A stretch of 64,000 nt of DNA from Acidobacteriota bacterium (GCA_040754075.1 JBFMDH010000032.1:26255-90254), one strand, 5' to 3'; shown: positions 52,653-63,133, numbered from the stretch's first letter. Made by a program: numbers and translations. Notes: generated from the sequence alone by a model not told the origin.

Positions 52653-55334
52653 TCACTCATCGCCTCCCGTCCGGCTCTTTACCGGCAGCGTCACCGTAAA
52701 TGTCGCCCCGTGTCCTTCGCCCGGACTATCGACCTGCACGGTGCCGCCATGCAATTCGACCAGATGTCGCACGATTGCCAACCCTAAGCCCAGCCCGCCA
52801 TAGCGGCGCTCGCTGCCCGTGCTGGCTTGACTGAAGCGGTCGAAAACAAAGGGGAGAAATTCCGCGCTGATGCCTGCTCCTGAATCACTCACGGTAAGCT
52901 GAAGGTGAGTATTTATGTGATCTACTTTGACCTCGATGCGCCCGTTACTTGGGGTAAACTTGACAGCATTTGCCAGCAGGTTCCATACAATTTGCTGCAA
53001 GCGGTTGGGATCACCTGAGACCAGGCTACCTTTCGGCTCAAGATGGACATTGAGTTGAATAGCCTTTGCCTCAGCAGCCGGGCGCATGGTTTCGATGGCA
53101 GCTTCGACAATCTGCGCAATCTCAACCGGACGGACGGTGAGGGTCATCTTGCCGGTGATGACTCGCGAAATATCCAACAGGTCTTCAATGAGTTGTCCTT
53201 GTATCCTCGCATTGCGCTCAATGGTTGCGATGGCGCGTTGCGTTTCCGCCTGATTGAACTTGCCCGTTCGTAACATCTGCGCCCAGCCAAGAATGGCGTT
53301 CAGTGGCGAGCGAATTTCATGCGAGATCATGGCGACGAATTCATCCTTTGCACGGCTGGCTGCTTCTGCCTGCTCGCGTGCCGCCCGCTCACTGACCAGC
53401 AGCTTAGCCCGTTCTTCCTCGACACGTTTGCGCTCGGTAAAATCCATATACGCCGCCAACACGCCACGCACCTCGCCCTGATCATCGAACAGCGGTGCCA
53501 CGCTGCCGTAAATTGTCTTGGTTGCTCCCTCCGGGAAAACGATGGCGTGCTCGAAATTGCGCCAGGGTTTGCCGGTGCGCGCCACTTTCTGCATCGGCAA
53601 CTCCTCCGAGGGCACTTCCTCGCCGTTCACCAAAATCCGCAACCCTTCCGGCAATTCCGATTGCGCGCCGGTCACAGAGGCGTTGATGCCGGGGGGCAAG
53701 CCGAAGATTTCGTAGCCCGCGCGGTTGCCGGTAATCTGCGAGCAGTCTTTATTCCCAATCCAGACTCCCACCGGAAGAATTTCCAGAAGGGTTTCTGATT
53801 CAGCGACCCGCTGTTGCAACTGCAAATTCAATGTGCGGATTTCATCTTCGGCGCGCTTGCCTTCAGTGAAGTCGAGAATCGAAGCAATCCAGCCTTTGAC
53901 GTTGCCCTCCTCATCGATTTCCGGCACGTAGCTGACTTGCAGGAAACGCAAGCCGACTTCCTGAAAGTGGACTTCGCTTTCATACTTCACACGACTGCCT
54001 GCGAGAACTTTTTCCATGTGCGGAAGAATCGTCTTGAAGCCCGCTTCACCGATGATTTCGACGATGGGTTTGCCGGCAATTTCTTCCGGTCGGCGACCAA
54101 GCATCGTTGCATAGGCGGGGCTGACAAAGCGATACCGCAGGTCGCGGCTGCACCGCGTGAGCATGAATGGCGTCTGGCTGATGATGACTTCTAACTCGGC
54201 TTCCTTGGCGCGCAATGCTTCCTCGGCGCGTTTGCGCTCGGTGATGTCGACAATCGAGCTTAGAATCAGCGTTTGCCCTTTCATCTCGATGGGGTTAAGA
54301 CCAATCTCAATGGGAACCTCAGTGCCATCTTTGCGCAAACCGAAAAGGTCTCGCCCCGCCCCCATTGCTCTGGTTTGAGGCATACGGATGAAACCGGCGC
54401 GGTAGTTCAGATGCCCGCCGCGAAAGCGTTCCGGCACGAGTATCTCAACCGGTTGCCCAATCAACTCGTCTCTGGTGTAGCCGAATAACTGCTCGGCTTG
54501 GGAGTTGACGAGAATCATCTGACCGGCTTCATTAATCATCACTTTCGCGGCAGGAGAGGCTTCGACGACAAGGCGGAATTTCTCTTCCGCCAACCTGCGC
54601 TCGGTAATATCGCGAAAAATCAATACTGCGCCAAATATCCTTCCCTCAACATCCTTAATCGGCGCGCCACTGTCATCAATCGGCTTCTCAGTCCCGTCTT
54701 TCGCAATCAACACCGTATGATTAGCCAAGCCGACAATCACGCCTTCGTTTATCGCCCGCAGCGCCGGATTATCGACTGCCATGCGCGTCTGTTCGTTTAC
54801 GATATGAAAAATCTTTTCCAGCGGTTGCCCGTCAGCATCTTCCTGCGTCCAACCGGTCAACGACTCGGCAACCGGATTAAGGAAGGTAACAATACCGTTG
54901 GTGTCCGTCGCAATCACCCCGTCGCCAATGCTCGCCAGGGTGACGCGCAACCACTCGCGCTGTTGGCGTTCTTTGGCTTCGCTCGCTTCGGTTTTTCTTC
55001 TCGACCGGTGGAGGTTTTCGGCAAGCAGACTGATGAGCGTGCCGGCAAGCAAAAAAATAATCAGTTGCGCCAAAATACCGGGATCGGAAAACTTGAACGA
55101 GAACTGCGGCTCGCGGAAAGCAAACCAGGCAATCAGTCCTCCGAGCACGGTTGACAATAGTCCCTGCCACAATCCGCCGAACCACGCGCACAAGACAATG
55201 GTCGGGAAATACAGGATAAACGGCACCCGCAGTTCAAGGATGGGTTCAAGAGCAAAACGTAAAAGCGTGGCAACCGTCACCATCAGAATGGTGAAAACAA
55301 CGCGCGCCACAATCGAAAGGTTGCGGGTAAACAT
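52653..55334 (-). CDS. Multi-PAS sensor histidine kinase
   Basis: 893 residues from the ATG at 55334 (AGGAGAG upstream; the longer frame to 55487 has no ribosome site). An N-terminal membrane domain of four helices (about 10-105, KdpD/DUF4118-like) is followed by a coiled linker, at least four PAS or PAC units (about 135-620), then HisKA with phosphoacceptor His672 (AMISHEIRSPLNAILG) and an HATPase_c with NLLANAVKFTP, DSGAGIS and GGLGLGLAIV. No response regulator lies next to it, so it is an orphan kinase. The periplasmic/membrane signal is unknown. Confidence 0.92.
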   Translation of the reverse strand: MFTRNLSIVARVVFTILMVTVATLLRFALEPILELRVPFILYFPTIVLCAWFGGLWQGLLSTVLGGLIAWFAFREPQFSFKFSDPGILAQLIIFLLAGTLISLLAENLHRSRRKTEASEAKERQQREWLRVTLASIGDGVIATDTNGIVTFLNPVAESLTGWTQEDADGQPLEKIFHIVNEQTRMAVDNPALRAINEGVIVGLANHTVLIAKDGTEKPIDDSGAPIKDVEGRIFGAVLIFRDITERRLAEEKFRLVVEASPAAKVMINEAGQMILVNSQAEQLFGYTRDELIGQPVEILVPERFRGGHLNYRAGFIRMPQTRAMGAGRDLFGLRKDGTEVPIEIGLNPIEMKGQTLILSSIVDITERKRAEEALRAKEAELEVIISQTPFMLTRCSRDLRYRFVSPAYATMLGRRPEEIAGKPIVEIIGEAGFKTILPHMEKVLAGSRVKYESEVHFQEVGLRFLQVSYVPEIDEEGNVKGWIASILDFTEGKRAEDEIRTLNLQLQQRVAESETLLEILPVGVWIGNKDCSQITGNRAGYEIFGLPPGINASVTGAQSELPEGLRILVNGEEVPSEELPMQKVARTGKPWRNFEHAIVFPEGATKTIYGSVAPLFDDQGEVRGVLAAYMDFTERKRVEEERAKLLVSERAAREQAEAASRAKDEFVAMISHEIRSPLNAILGWAQMLRTGKFNQAETQRAIATIERNARIQGQLIEDLLDISRVITGKMTLTVRPVEIAQIVEAAIETMRPAAEAKAIQLNVHLEPKGSLVSGDPNRLQQIVWNLLANAVKFTPSNGRIEVKVDHINTHLQLTVSDSGAGISAEFLPFVFDRFSQASTGSERRYGGLGLGLAIVRHLVELHGGTVQVDSPGEGHGATFTVTLPVKSRTGGDE

Positions 55335-55671
55335 GGTGCGCTCTCCTGGTTTCGGGATTCGTTTACCGCCAGCGGAAAGTAGACAGCATAAACCTGGAAG
55401 GTTTGTTGCTCTACTCATCGCCTTCAAATGGGTTCGCATTATAACACAGACACCACACTGGCAAAGAGCGAACGATGAACCGCACATCCAGGCGTAAAAA
55501 AATTATTTTCACTTTGTTTTATCTGATTGGAAAAAGCGATTTCCCCGGCTCCCCTCATTTCATAACTATTCAATCATTCGTCGCCATTTTTCGCTGAAAG
55601 GTCGAACTGGAAATTTTACTTATCTTGGGTAATGTTGCTGAGGGCAGTTCAATTTGGCTATAGTAACGGGG
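55335..55671. other. Divergent promoter region, no gene
   Basis: 337 bases between the kinase start (minus) and the small secreted-protein start (plus). No frame or structured repeat is evident; it should hold promoters for both directions. Confidence 0.5.
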
Positions 55672-56043
55672 ATGGTTTCACGCCAATCATCATTTAAACG
55701 AACTTTAGCCAGCTTTCTACCCATCTGCTTTTTATGGGTCTTCGCTTCCTGTGTGATGATCTGCACGGATCACGCATCGGAAGCGCAACCTGAAGCGGTG
55801 AGTTGGTCGTTTAGTGAATCAGAACTTTTAGCAAAGAGTGATTGCTGCCCGATTCACAATGTTCAGTTAAGTATACTTCCTGACCGCCGCTTATCGGTTG
55901 CCGGAATCATCAGAGGACAGTCCGAACAACACGCTTCGTCTATTAATCTATTAAAGTATCAACCCGCCTACCTTTTTTCAGGAATGCATCCGCCTGCCTT
56001 TGAACGTTTGCTACTCAAGCGGTCGTGTATGCTGCGGATTTAA
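55672..56043 (+). CDS. Small secreted Cys/His-containing protein next to a TonB receptor
   Basis: 123 residues from the ATG at 55672 (a TTG at 55654 is the only earlier choice). A hydrophobic export segment (FLPICFLWVFASCVMICT) is followed by a short mature part with HASEAQPEAVSW, a possible metal-ligand motif SDCCPIHN and a C-terminal region ending in RSCMLRI. No family recognised. The gene is 92 bases upstream of a TonB-dependent receptor on the same strand, which suggests a role in metal or siderophore handling, by context only. Confidence 0.55.
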   Translation: MVSRQSSFKRTLASFLPICFLWVFASCVMICTDHASEAQPEAVSWSFSESELLAKSDCCPIHNVQLSILPDRRLSVAGIIRGQSEQHASSINLLKYQPAYLFSGMHPPAFERLLLKRSCMLRI

Positions 56044-56135
56044 TCTGTTTCTCATTCACCTGGTCACCAAATAACTCGCACTTCAATCATTTGAAGCGCA
56101 ATTAATATTTTGTATCTGCCTGAGGAGACGATTGA

Positions 56136-58307
56136 ATGAGACACCTGTGGTTTTTGCTTGCCTTTTTATTTCTCGCGCAAGCGGCTTTTGCACAAAACAC
56201 CTTCAAAGCATCGATTAAAAATGAAGAGAGTAAACAACCCGTCGCGGGGGCGATGGTATCCGTCAAAGATACTGACATCAGCGCCACTACCGATAGCAAC
56301 GGGAAAGTTGAACTGACCGGCATTCCTGATGGTGAACAGACGATTGAGATTTTTTCGCCGGGTTATGAAACCCAGGAAATCAAGTTGAGCTTTCCGTTGA
56401 CTGACCAAAGCGAGCGAATCATTTTCATCCGGGTTAATAACGAATTGGGCGAAGTGACAATTACTTCGACAACCCGCATCAGCCGCGAGATTGATGATGT
56501 GCCAACCCGCATCGAAGCGATTAATGACGAAGAGATTGACGAAAAAAGCAATATGCGCCCGGCGAATGTTTCAATGGTGCTCAACGAAAGTACCGGTATT
56601 AAAGTGCAGCAGACCTCTGCGACTTCCAACACCCAGAGTATTCGCATTCAAGGGCTGGACGGCAGATACACGCAGATTTTAAAAGACGGGTTTCCCGCTT
56701 TCGGGGGCTTTTCGGGAAGCATCAGTCTTTTGGATATTCTGCCGCTCGATTTAAAACAGGTTGAAATCATCAAAGGACCATCGGCGACTTTTTACGGCGG
56801 CGGGGCGATTGCCGGGGTCGTGAATTTCATCAGCAAAGAGCCGGAGGACGAGCGTTTCACCTCGATGATTTTTAATCAAACCACGGCGCTGGGCAGCGAT
56901 TTTTCCGTGTTCGATTCACAGAAATTCTCTCGTATCGGCTATACCTTTCTCGGCTCCATCAATTATCAAAAAGCCTATGATGTTGACGATGATGATTTCA
57001 CCGAATTGCCGCAAACCCATGCTTTCAACCTGACTCCACGACTGTTTTTTTATCTGAGTGATAAAACCCGTTTGGTAATCGGCAACTCGACCGCTTATCA
57101 AAATCGTAAAGGCGGCGATGTGTTGGTTATTCGCGGTGAAGCCGATAATTTCCATCGGTATTTTGAAAACAACCATTCACTGCGCAACATCACGACGCTG
57201 GAATTTGACCGCGAATTTGCAAACGGCAGAAAACTCGTCGCCAAACAGAGTCTCGCCTTTTTCAATCGTCAGATTGAAATTCCCGATTACCAGTTCAAAG
57301 GGCGGCAAACAAACACTTATACCGATATTACCTATTTCCTCCCGATTGATGACCACGCTTTGGTTTTCGGATTCAACACCGTATACGACCGCTTCCGGGA
57401 ACGTCCGGTGAGCGGCAATCTAATCAGGCGCAATGAAACCCGAACCACCTTCGGCGGTTATGCGCAGGACAATTTTAATCTGACCAATCGCCTGTCATTA
57501 GAAGCCGGATTTCGTCTGGATTACCTGAAACATTACGGGGCATTTGCCTTGCCGCGCGTGTCGATGCTCTATAAATTCAGCGATCATCTGAGCAGTCGAT
57601 TCAACGTGGGACTGGGCTACAAAGCGCCAAGCATCTTCACGGAAGAGGCAGAGATGTTGCTATTTCAAAATGTCTTGCCGATTGGCAACACCCTTGAAGC
57701 CGAACGCAGTCGCGGCGGCACCGTTGATGTCAATTACCGCAATACGATTGGTGAAAAAATTTCTTATTCACTCAATCAAATGGTTTTTTATACCAGAATT
57801 GTTAAACCTTTATTGTTGGTTCCCGGCAACAACGATGCATTGACCTTCACCAATGCCAGTGAACCGATCACCAGCACAGGCTTTGAAACCAACGCGCGGT
57901 TTGTGTATGACATCGTCAAACTGTTTGCCGGTTACACCTTCACTGATACCAGGGCGAAATATCTGGCGGGCAATCAAACTTTGCCTCTGGTTCCAAAGAG
58001 CCGGTTGAATTCGGCGCTGCTCGTTGAAAAAGAGGAAAACTTCAAAGCCGGTATCGAAGCCTACTACACCAGCCGCCAGTTTTTAAGCAATCGCTTGAGG
58101 ACAAAATCCTTCTGGGTGTTGGGAATTTTCGGTGAGAAAACCTTGGGTAAAATCGCTCTGTTCATCAATGCCGAAAACCTCACAGATACTCGCCAGGGTC
58201 GATTCGGAACCGTAGTTTTTCCGCCACATCAGAATCCGACCTTCAGCGAAATTTACACCCACACGGAAGGGCGAGTCTTTAACGGGGGAATCAAAATCAA
58301 GTTTTAG
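56136..58307 (+). CDS. TonB-dependent outer-membrane receptor
   Basis: 723 residues with signal peptide (MRHLWFLLAFLFLAQAAFAQ). A regulatory-like domain (about 25-105, KQPVAGAMVSVKDTDISATT), then a plug domain (about 115-230) with the typical SIRIQGLDGRYTQILKDGFP and VEIIKGPSATFYGGGAIAGV, and a 22-strand-type barrel to the C-terminal FNGGIKIKF (terminal Phe). It resembles ferric-siderophore/colicin receptors of the CirA/FepA type; the ligand is not identified. GAGGAGA precedes the ATG. A strong hairpin lies after the stop. Confidence 0.92.
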   Translation: MRHLWFLLAFLFLAQAAFAQNTFKASIKNEESKQPVAGAMVSVKDTDISATTDSNGKVELTGIPDGEQTIEIFSPGYETQEIKLSFPLTDQSERIIFIRVNNELGEVTITSTTRISREIDDVPTRIEAINDEEIDEKSNMRPANVSMVLNESTGIKVQQTSATSNTQSIRIQGLDGRYTQILKDGFPAFGGFSGSISLLDILPLDLKQVEIIKGPSATFYGGGAIAGVVNFISKEPEDERFTSMIFNQTTALGSDFSVFDSQKFSRIGYTFLGSINYQKAYDVDDDDFTELPQTHAFNLTPRLFFYLSDKTRLVIGNSTAYQNRKGGDVLVIRGEADNFHRYFENNHSLRNITTLEFDREFANGRKLVAKQSLAFFNRQIEIPDYQFKGRQTNTYTDITYFLPIDDHALVFGFNTVYDRFRERPVSGNLIRRNETRTTFGGYAQDNFNLTNRLSLEAGFRLDYLKHYGAFALPRVSMLYKFSDHLSSRFNVGLGYKAPSIFTEEAEMLLFQNVLPIGNTLEAERSRGGTVDVNYRNTIGEKISYSLNQMVFYTRIVKPLLLVPGNNDALTFTNASEPITSTGFETNARFVYDIVKLFAGYTFTDTRAKYLAGNQTLPLVPKSRLNSALLVEKEENFKAGIEAYYTSRQFLSNRLRTKSFWVLGIFGEKTLGKIALFINAENLTDTRQGRFGTVVFPPHQNPTFSEIYTHTEGRVFNGGIKIKF

Positions 58308-58336
58308 TAAGACCATCATTTGGCTTCGCAAAATCC

Positions 58337-58372
58337 GGGCAGGGCGAGTGAGTACACTCACTCGCCCTGCCC
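58337..58372. terminator. 17-bp perfect inverted repeat between convergent genes
   Basis: GGGCAGGGCGAGTGAGT and ACTCACTCGCCCTGCCC flank only two bases. It lies 30 bases after the TonB receptor stop and before the 3' end of a minus-strand S9 peptidase. Probable bidirectional terminator; such a long, GC-rich palindrome could also extrude as a cruciform. Confidence 0.8.
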
Positions 58373-58574
58373 CTTACATTGCTCCTTACCTTCATTCGCA
58401 AACCGCTATAGCCTCGATAGTTTTATCCAAATCAGTTCTCGCCTGGGGGTACTTCGGCGACCACCTGTTTACTACTGAAAGTTGTATTCGCAAAAAATGG
58501 AAGCGAAATGCTCGAAAGGATATGTCAGGCAGTTCGCTTCTATTCTTCACTTGATTTTTTAAGGATTGAACGCG

Positions 58575-60602
58575 CTATTTCTTGCGGTATTTATCGAACC
58601 AGCCGCGCAGGTAAGCAATCTGACTCATGCGATTCGAGGGATGACGCGGCGTCGCATTAAATCCATGATATTCGTCCTGTATGCGCACCATCACCGAATC
58701 GACTTTGCGAAGTTTCAAGGCGCGATAATATTGCTCGGTCTGTTCCATCGGCGTGCGTAAATCCAGTTCGCCGGTAAGCAACATGGTCGGCGTCCGAACA
58801 TTGCCGACATAAGTAATCGGTGAACGGCGCAGATGTTCCGCAGGGTCTTCCCAGGGGAGCTTCTTGAAATTGTAATACCACGACGCGCCGTCTGTAGTGC
58901 CGACGAAACTGTACCAGTTAATCACCGGCTTCATCACCACTGCCGCCGCGAACCGATTGGTGTGCCCGACAATCCACGAGGTCAGCACGCCGCCGCCACT
59001 GCCGCCACAGACGAAGAGATTGCGCTCGTCGATGTAGCCTTTTTTGATGACCGCATCGACGCCATTCATCAAATCATCGTAATCCTCGCCGGGATAGTTG
59101 TTGTTGATGGCGTTGCCGAACGCTTTGCCGTAGCCGGTCGAACCTCGCGGGTTGGTGTAGAGCACGATGTAGCCTTCTGCCGCGTGATTTTGAAACTCGA
59201 AATTGCTTGCCATCGAAACGCCGTACATCGTATGCGGGCCGCCGTGTATGTATAAAATCAACGGATATTTTTTCGCCGGGTCGAAATCGGGCGGCTTGAC
59301 AATCCAGCCTTGCACCTTCATTCCGCCAACCGAGTCATACCAGATTTCTTCGGTTGCGCCGAGTTTGCGATTTTCCAGTAAATCGCCATTCACGTCCGTG
59401 AGTTTTTTAATCACCGGGTTTTTCACATTGAAGGCAACGATGTTGCCGGTCTCTAGCGGGCTGGCAAGCGTTCCTGCTGCCAAGCCATTTGCCGCCATCG
59501 ATGTGAGGTTGATTTGATGAATCCCTTTGGTGATTTCTTTGACCGCGCCGCCGCCCGTTGCAACGAATTGCACATTGTTCGAGCCGCGATCCTCGGCGGT
59601 GAAATAGATGCCGCTGTTATCCGCAGCCCAGTTCAAATCCTGCGGCGCGCGGTCAAGCGTCGGCGTCAAATCTTTTTTATTGCTGCCATCAATGTTCATC
59701 ACATAGAGGCGATTCACGGAATAAGTATCTTCGCTGAAATCGATACCGGTATAAGCAATCATTTTGCCATCGGGCGAAATCGTCGGATTACTATCGGGTC
59801 CTTTGCGGTCTGTGAGTTGTTTGATTTGCCCTGTGCTAACGGTGAGCGCGTAAATGTCCGAACCGGCGCGGTCATATTCCCAATCGGCGCGACGCGCGGC
59901 GCTGAAAATAATCGTTTGTCCATCGGGCGTCCATTCGGGCGCGCCGTGATTAAAGTCGCCTTCGGTCAGTTGACGCGGCGTGCCGCCATCGCTTGGCACG
60001 ATGAAAAGATGTGAAAAGCCGTCGGGGGTGTAACCCGAACCGTCGGCGCGATAATTCAAGCGGTCGATGACGCGCGGCGGCGCAACCCAGTTGGCTCCCG
60101 CGGGTCTTTGCGGCAAGCGCACGCTGAATTTCTGCTGCGTCGACGGCACATTCATATTGAAAGTGAAACGCCGACCATCGGGCGACCATTGAAAATTGTT
60201 CAAGCCGCGCTCGACGCGGGTGATTTGGGTTTCTTCGCCGGTGTCCATCCACTTGACGAAAAGTTGCGCGCCTGACGGTTGACCTTGCGCGATATAGGCG
60301 ATGCGCCGCCCATCGGGCGACCATTGCGGCGCGCTGCCTTTGACCAGTGAACGATTCTTGCTGCCGTCGGCGTTCATAATCCAGATTTCGGATTCAAAAC
60401 GGTCATTGATTTTATCTGCCCAGCGGCGCGTATAAATGATTTGGCTGGCGTCGGGAGAAATTTGCGGCGCAGCAACGGTTTCCCAATCCAAAAATAAATC
60501 CAATGTCAGTTTGCCTGCGCCGTTGGCTTTTGCGATTGGCATCAACGAACCAACCAATGACAACAAAAGCGCAAGCGATACGCATAAATTTTTTCTTCGC
60601 AT
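58575..60602 (-). CDS. S9-family serine peptidase, secreted
   Basis: 675 residues with signal peptide (MRRKNLCVSLALLLSLVGSL). Propeller domain with WSPDGRRIAYIAQG and WTPDGQTIIFSA units, then the alpha/beta hydrolase. Catalytic residues: Ser535 in CGGSGGGVLTSW, Asp614 in GELDLRTPM, His646 in DEYHGFN. The substrate is expected to be short peptides in the periplasm. AGGAG precedes the ATG. Distinct in sequence from the enzyme at 29515-31590. Confidence 0.93.
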   Translation of the reverse strand: MRRKNLCVSLALLLSLVGSLMPIAKANGAGKLTLDLFLDWETVAAPQISPDASQIIYTRRWADKINDRFESEIWIMNADGSKNRSLVKGSAPQWSPDGRRIAYIAQGQPSGAQLFVKWMDTGEETQITRVERGLNNFQWSPDGRRFTFNMNVPSTQQKFSVRLPQRPAGANWVAPPRVIDRLNYRADGSGYTPDGFSHLFIVPSDGGTPRQLTEGDFNHGAPEWTPDGQTIIFSAARRADWEYDRAGSDIYALTVSTGQIKQLTDRKGPDSNPTISPDGKMIAYTGIDFSEDTYSVNRLYVMNIDGSNKKDLTPTLDRAPQDLNWAADNSGIYFTAEDRGSNNVQFVATGGGAVKEITKGIHQINLTSMAANGLAAGTLASPLETGNIVAFNVKNPVIKKLTDVNGDLLENRKLGATEEIWYDSVGGMKVQGWIVKPPDFDPAKKYPLILYIHGGPHTMYGVSMASNFEFQNHAAEGYIVLYTNPRGSTGYGKAFGNAINNNYPGEDYDDLMNGVDAVIKKGYIDERNLFVCGGSGGGVLTSWIVGHTNRFAAAVVMKPVINWYSFVGTTDGASWYYNFKKLPWEDPAEHLRRSPITYVGNVRTPTMLLTGELDLRTPMEQTEQYYRALKLRKVDSVMVRIQDEYHGFNATPRHPSNRMSQIAYLRGWFDKYRKK

Positions 60603-60781
60603 AGCGGAAACTCCTGAAAAATTTTTCGTCCACTGGTGTTGATAAATATTGAAAGAATGTTTGATGTGTGAGCGATTCTAGGCTTCTCGCCCGAAGGCGG
60701 TCAAGCGTCGGCAAATTGCGATAGTGTGCGCGGCGCATTATTATCTAATTTTTATTCAACTAAAATCAGGCGAGGAGAGCA

Positions 60782-61147
60782 ATGCAACACAGTAAAGGAT
60801 TTTTGAAAATCGTCAATGACGCCAAAAGCCGCGTCAAAGAAACCACCCCCGAAGAAGTCCGCAAAAAACAAGCGTCCGGCGAGAACTTTCATTTCGTCGA
60901 TGTGCGCGAAGATAACGAATGGCAGGCGGGACACGCCGCCGATGCGATTCACCTTGGCAAAGGCATCATCGAACGCGACATTGAAACGACGATTCCCGAC
61001 CACAACGCCGAAATCATTTTGTATTGCGGCGGCGGCTATCGTTCGGCGCTTGTCGCAGACGCGCTGCAACAGATGGGCTACACCAATGTCATTTCGATGG
61101 ATGGCGGTTGGAAACGCTGGAAAGCCCTTGGCTACCCGACCGAGTAA
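60782..61147 (+). CDS. Single-domain rhodanese-like protein
   Basis: 121 residues with the sulfurtransferase fold: FHFVDVREDNEWQAGH and the active-site loop YCGGGYRSAL with Cys82. Such proteins carry sulfane sulfur as a persulfide and act in cyanide/thiosulfate detoxification or sulfur trafficking. No signal peptide, so cytoplasmic. GAGGAGAG precedes the ATG. A purine-rich AAAAGTAAAAAGGC tail follows the stop. Confidence 0.92.
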   Translation: MQHSKGFLKIVNDAKSRVKETTPEEVRKKQASGENFHFVDVREDNEWQAGHAADAIHLGKGIIERDIETTIPDHNAEIILYCGGGYRSALVADALQQMGYTNVISMDGGWKRWKALGYPTE

Positions 61148-61294
61148 GTGAAAAGTAAAAAGGCAAAAGTGAAAACTCAGAAGCCGGGAAACTGCCGATA
61201 GGAAACATCCGGCGAAATTAGAGAGTAGCGAATCGTCCTGATCGATGAACGCTTTTTCTTTGCCTTCATAACCGACTTGATGAAATAAAAACGA

Positions 61295-62980
61295 ATGGAA
61301 CTTAGCGAACCCAAACCGACAGCCACACTTTTGGAAGAAAAACCCCACGTCATTCTTTCACCGAAACGTTTATATGCGGTGACCGGTGGCATCCTGCTTG
61401 GCTCTTTTTTAGCCGCGCTGGAAACCACAGTTGTCGGCACCGCCATGCCGACGGTGATTGCGTCGCTTGGCGGCATAGGAGTTTACAGTTGGGTGGTTTC
61501 GGCTTATCTGCTCACCTCGACGGTGACGGTTCCGGTGTGGGGCAGGCTTTCGGATTTACTCGGACGCCGCCCGCTTTATCTGGTCGCGCTTTTTGTTTTT
61601 CTGGTCGGTTCGGCGCTGTCCGGCGCAGCAACTTCCATTACCCAACTCATTATTTACCGCGCCATTCAAGGACTGGGCGCGGGCGGCATTGTGCCGATAG
61701 GCATGACGGTTATCGGCGATGTTTACACTTTGCGGCAACGCGCCAAAGTGCAAGGCTTATTCAGTCTGGTGTGGGGCGCGGCATCAATTCTCGGTCCCTT
61801 TGCCGGTGGCATCATCACCGAACAATTTTCGTGGCGCTGGGTTTTCTACATCAACATCCCAATAGGGTTTGCGGCGGCGGCAGTCATTGGCTTTGCTTTG
61901 AAAGAACCGGAGCGCACCAAAAAACCGGCAATTGATTATGCGGGCGCGGTGTGGCTGACGCTGTCAATTACTTTGCTGTTGATACTGATTGGTGAAGTCA
62001 AAGATTTGCGCTTCTGGCAAAACCCTTTGCTTATACCTGCATTCATCGGTGTGATGTTTATGGGTTGGTTATTCATTCGCGCGGAACGCCGCGCCGAAGA
62101 ACCCATCATGCCGCTTTCATTGTTTAAAAACCGCGTCGTTGCTTATGGGTTCATCACCGGGTTTCTGGTCGGTACGGCGATGTTCGGGGCGATTACTTTT
62201 ATTCCGCTGTTTGTGCAGGGAACGTTTGGCGGAACGCCAACGGAAGCCGGTTCAGTCTTGACGCCTTTGCTTTTAGGGTGGGTGACCTTTGCATTGATTG
62301 GTGGACGATTGATTTTAAAAATCGGTTATCGTCCGATTGTTATCAGCGGCTTGATTGGGGTGTTTGCGAGTTTCGTCATTCTTGCGCGTTTTGGCGAATG
62401 GACGCCGCGCTGGGCTTTGCTTGCCGATATTGGACTGATGGGGTCAGGCATGGGGTTGGTGATGCTTGCCTTGATTATCTCGACGCAGAATTCGGTTGAG
62501 CGCAATCAACTGGGGATAGCCACATCGCTTACGCAATTTTCGCGTTCGATAGGCGGCGCGGTGGGGGTTGCGGTGATGGGCACGGTGATGACGATGGGAC
62601 TGTTATCCCAGCAAGATGAAATTCAACGCGCCAGCGGTATGCCGGCGTGGCAGGTCTCGGATATTGTTCACAATCCGAGTGCTTTGATTGAACCCATGTC
62701 GCGGGCGCAATTGCCGCCGACGTTATTGCATTCAATGGAAGGGGCGCTCGCCCACGCTTTGCATAATGTCTTTATGGTCGGCGCAGTTTTTGCGTTGTTT
62801 GCGGTGATTGCCGGTTTTCGCTTGCCCACAGAGTGGGGTAAACCGGTAGTCGTCGAAGAGAAGACCGTGGCAGCCCACATTCCCAACACGGTTCAGGAAT
62901 GCGAAAAATTATTGATGGCGGAAATGACGACGATTGACCCCGACCACGAACCCGACATCAACGAAGTCACCACGCCTTGA
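61295..62980 (+). CDS. DHA2-type MFS drug exporter (EmrB/QacA-like, 14 TM)
   Basis: 561 residues, roughly 14 transmembrane segments between residues 30 and 500. Motifs: FLAALETTVVGTAMPTV in helix 1, VWGRLSDLLGRRPLYL between helices 2 and 3, GLGAGGIVPIGMTVIGDV, and WRWVFYINIPIG, typical of the DHA2 subfamily. It probably exports lipophilic drugs or dyes using the proton gradient. The C-terminus extends with a hydrophilic tail (TVQECEKLLMAEMTTID). The ribosome site is weak. Confidence 0.9.
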   Translation: MELSEPKPTATLLEEKPHVILSPKRLYAVTGGILLGSFLAALETTVVGTAMPTVIASLGGIGVYSWVVSAYLLTSTVTVPVWGRLSDLLGRRPLYLVALFVFLVGSALSGAATSITQLIIYRAIQGLGAGGIVPIGMTVIGDVYTLRQRAKVQGLFSLVWGAASILGPFAGGIITEQFSWRWVFYINIPIGFAAAAVIGFALKEPERTKKPAIDYAGAVWLTLSITLLLILIGEVKDLRFWQNPLLIPAFIGVMFMGWLFIRAERRAEEPIMPLSLFKNRVVAYGFITGFLVGTAMFGAITFIPLFVQGTFGGTPTEAGSVLTPLLLGWVTFALIGGRLILKIGYRPIVISGLIGVFASFVILARFGEWTPRWALLADIGLMGSGMGLVMLALIISTQNSVERNQLGIATSLTQFSRSIGGAVGVAVMGTVMTMGLLSQQDEIQRASGMPAWQVSDIVHNPSALIEPMSRAQLPPTLLHSMEGALAHALHNVFMVGAVFALFAVIAGFRLPTEWGKPVVVEEKTVAAHIPNTVQECEKLLMAEMTTIDPDHEPDINEVTTP

Positions 62981-63007
62981 TTGAGATTTGCATCAAAGAG
63001 GTGTGAC

Positions 63008-63133
63008 ATGAAATTGAATAGAATATCGCTTGGCTTTTTGTTTATCTTTCTCCTTTTTTGTTCTGTTGAAACTCAAGCGCGTTCTGCGAAAAACATTCGT
63101 TCAGTGGATTTTCATAATTTCACGTATCACTTA
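63008..63133 (+). pseudogene. 5' part of a small secreted-protein gene interrupted by an IS
   Basis: From the ATG at 63008: MKLNRISLGFLFIFLLFCSV is a signal peptide, then TQARSAKNIRSVDFHNFTYH of an unknown secreted protein. The frame continues through the TTA (63131-63133) into the insertion element, giving a nonsense fusion. One copy of the TTA duplication and a further two bases of the original gene (63999-64000) lie after the element, at the window edge. The gene starts 28 bases after the MFS stop. The rest of the gene is outside the window. Confidence 0.8.
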
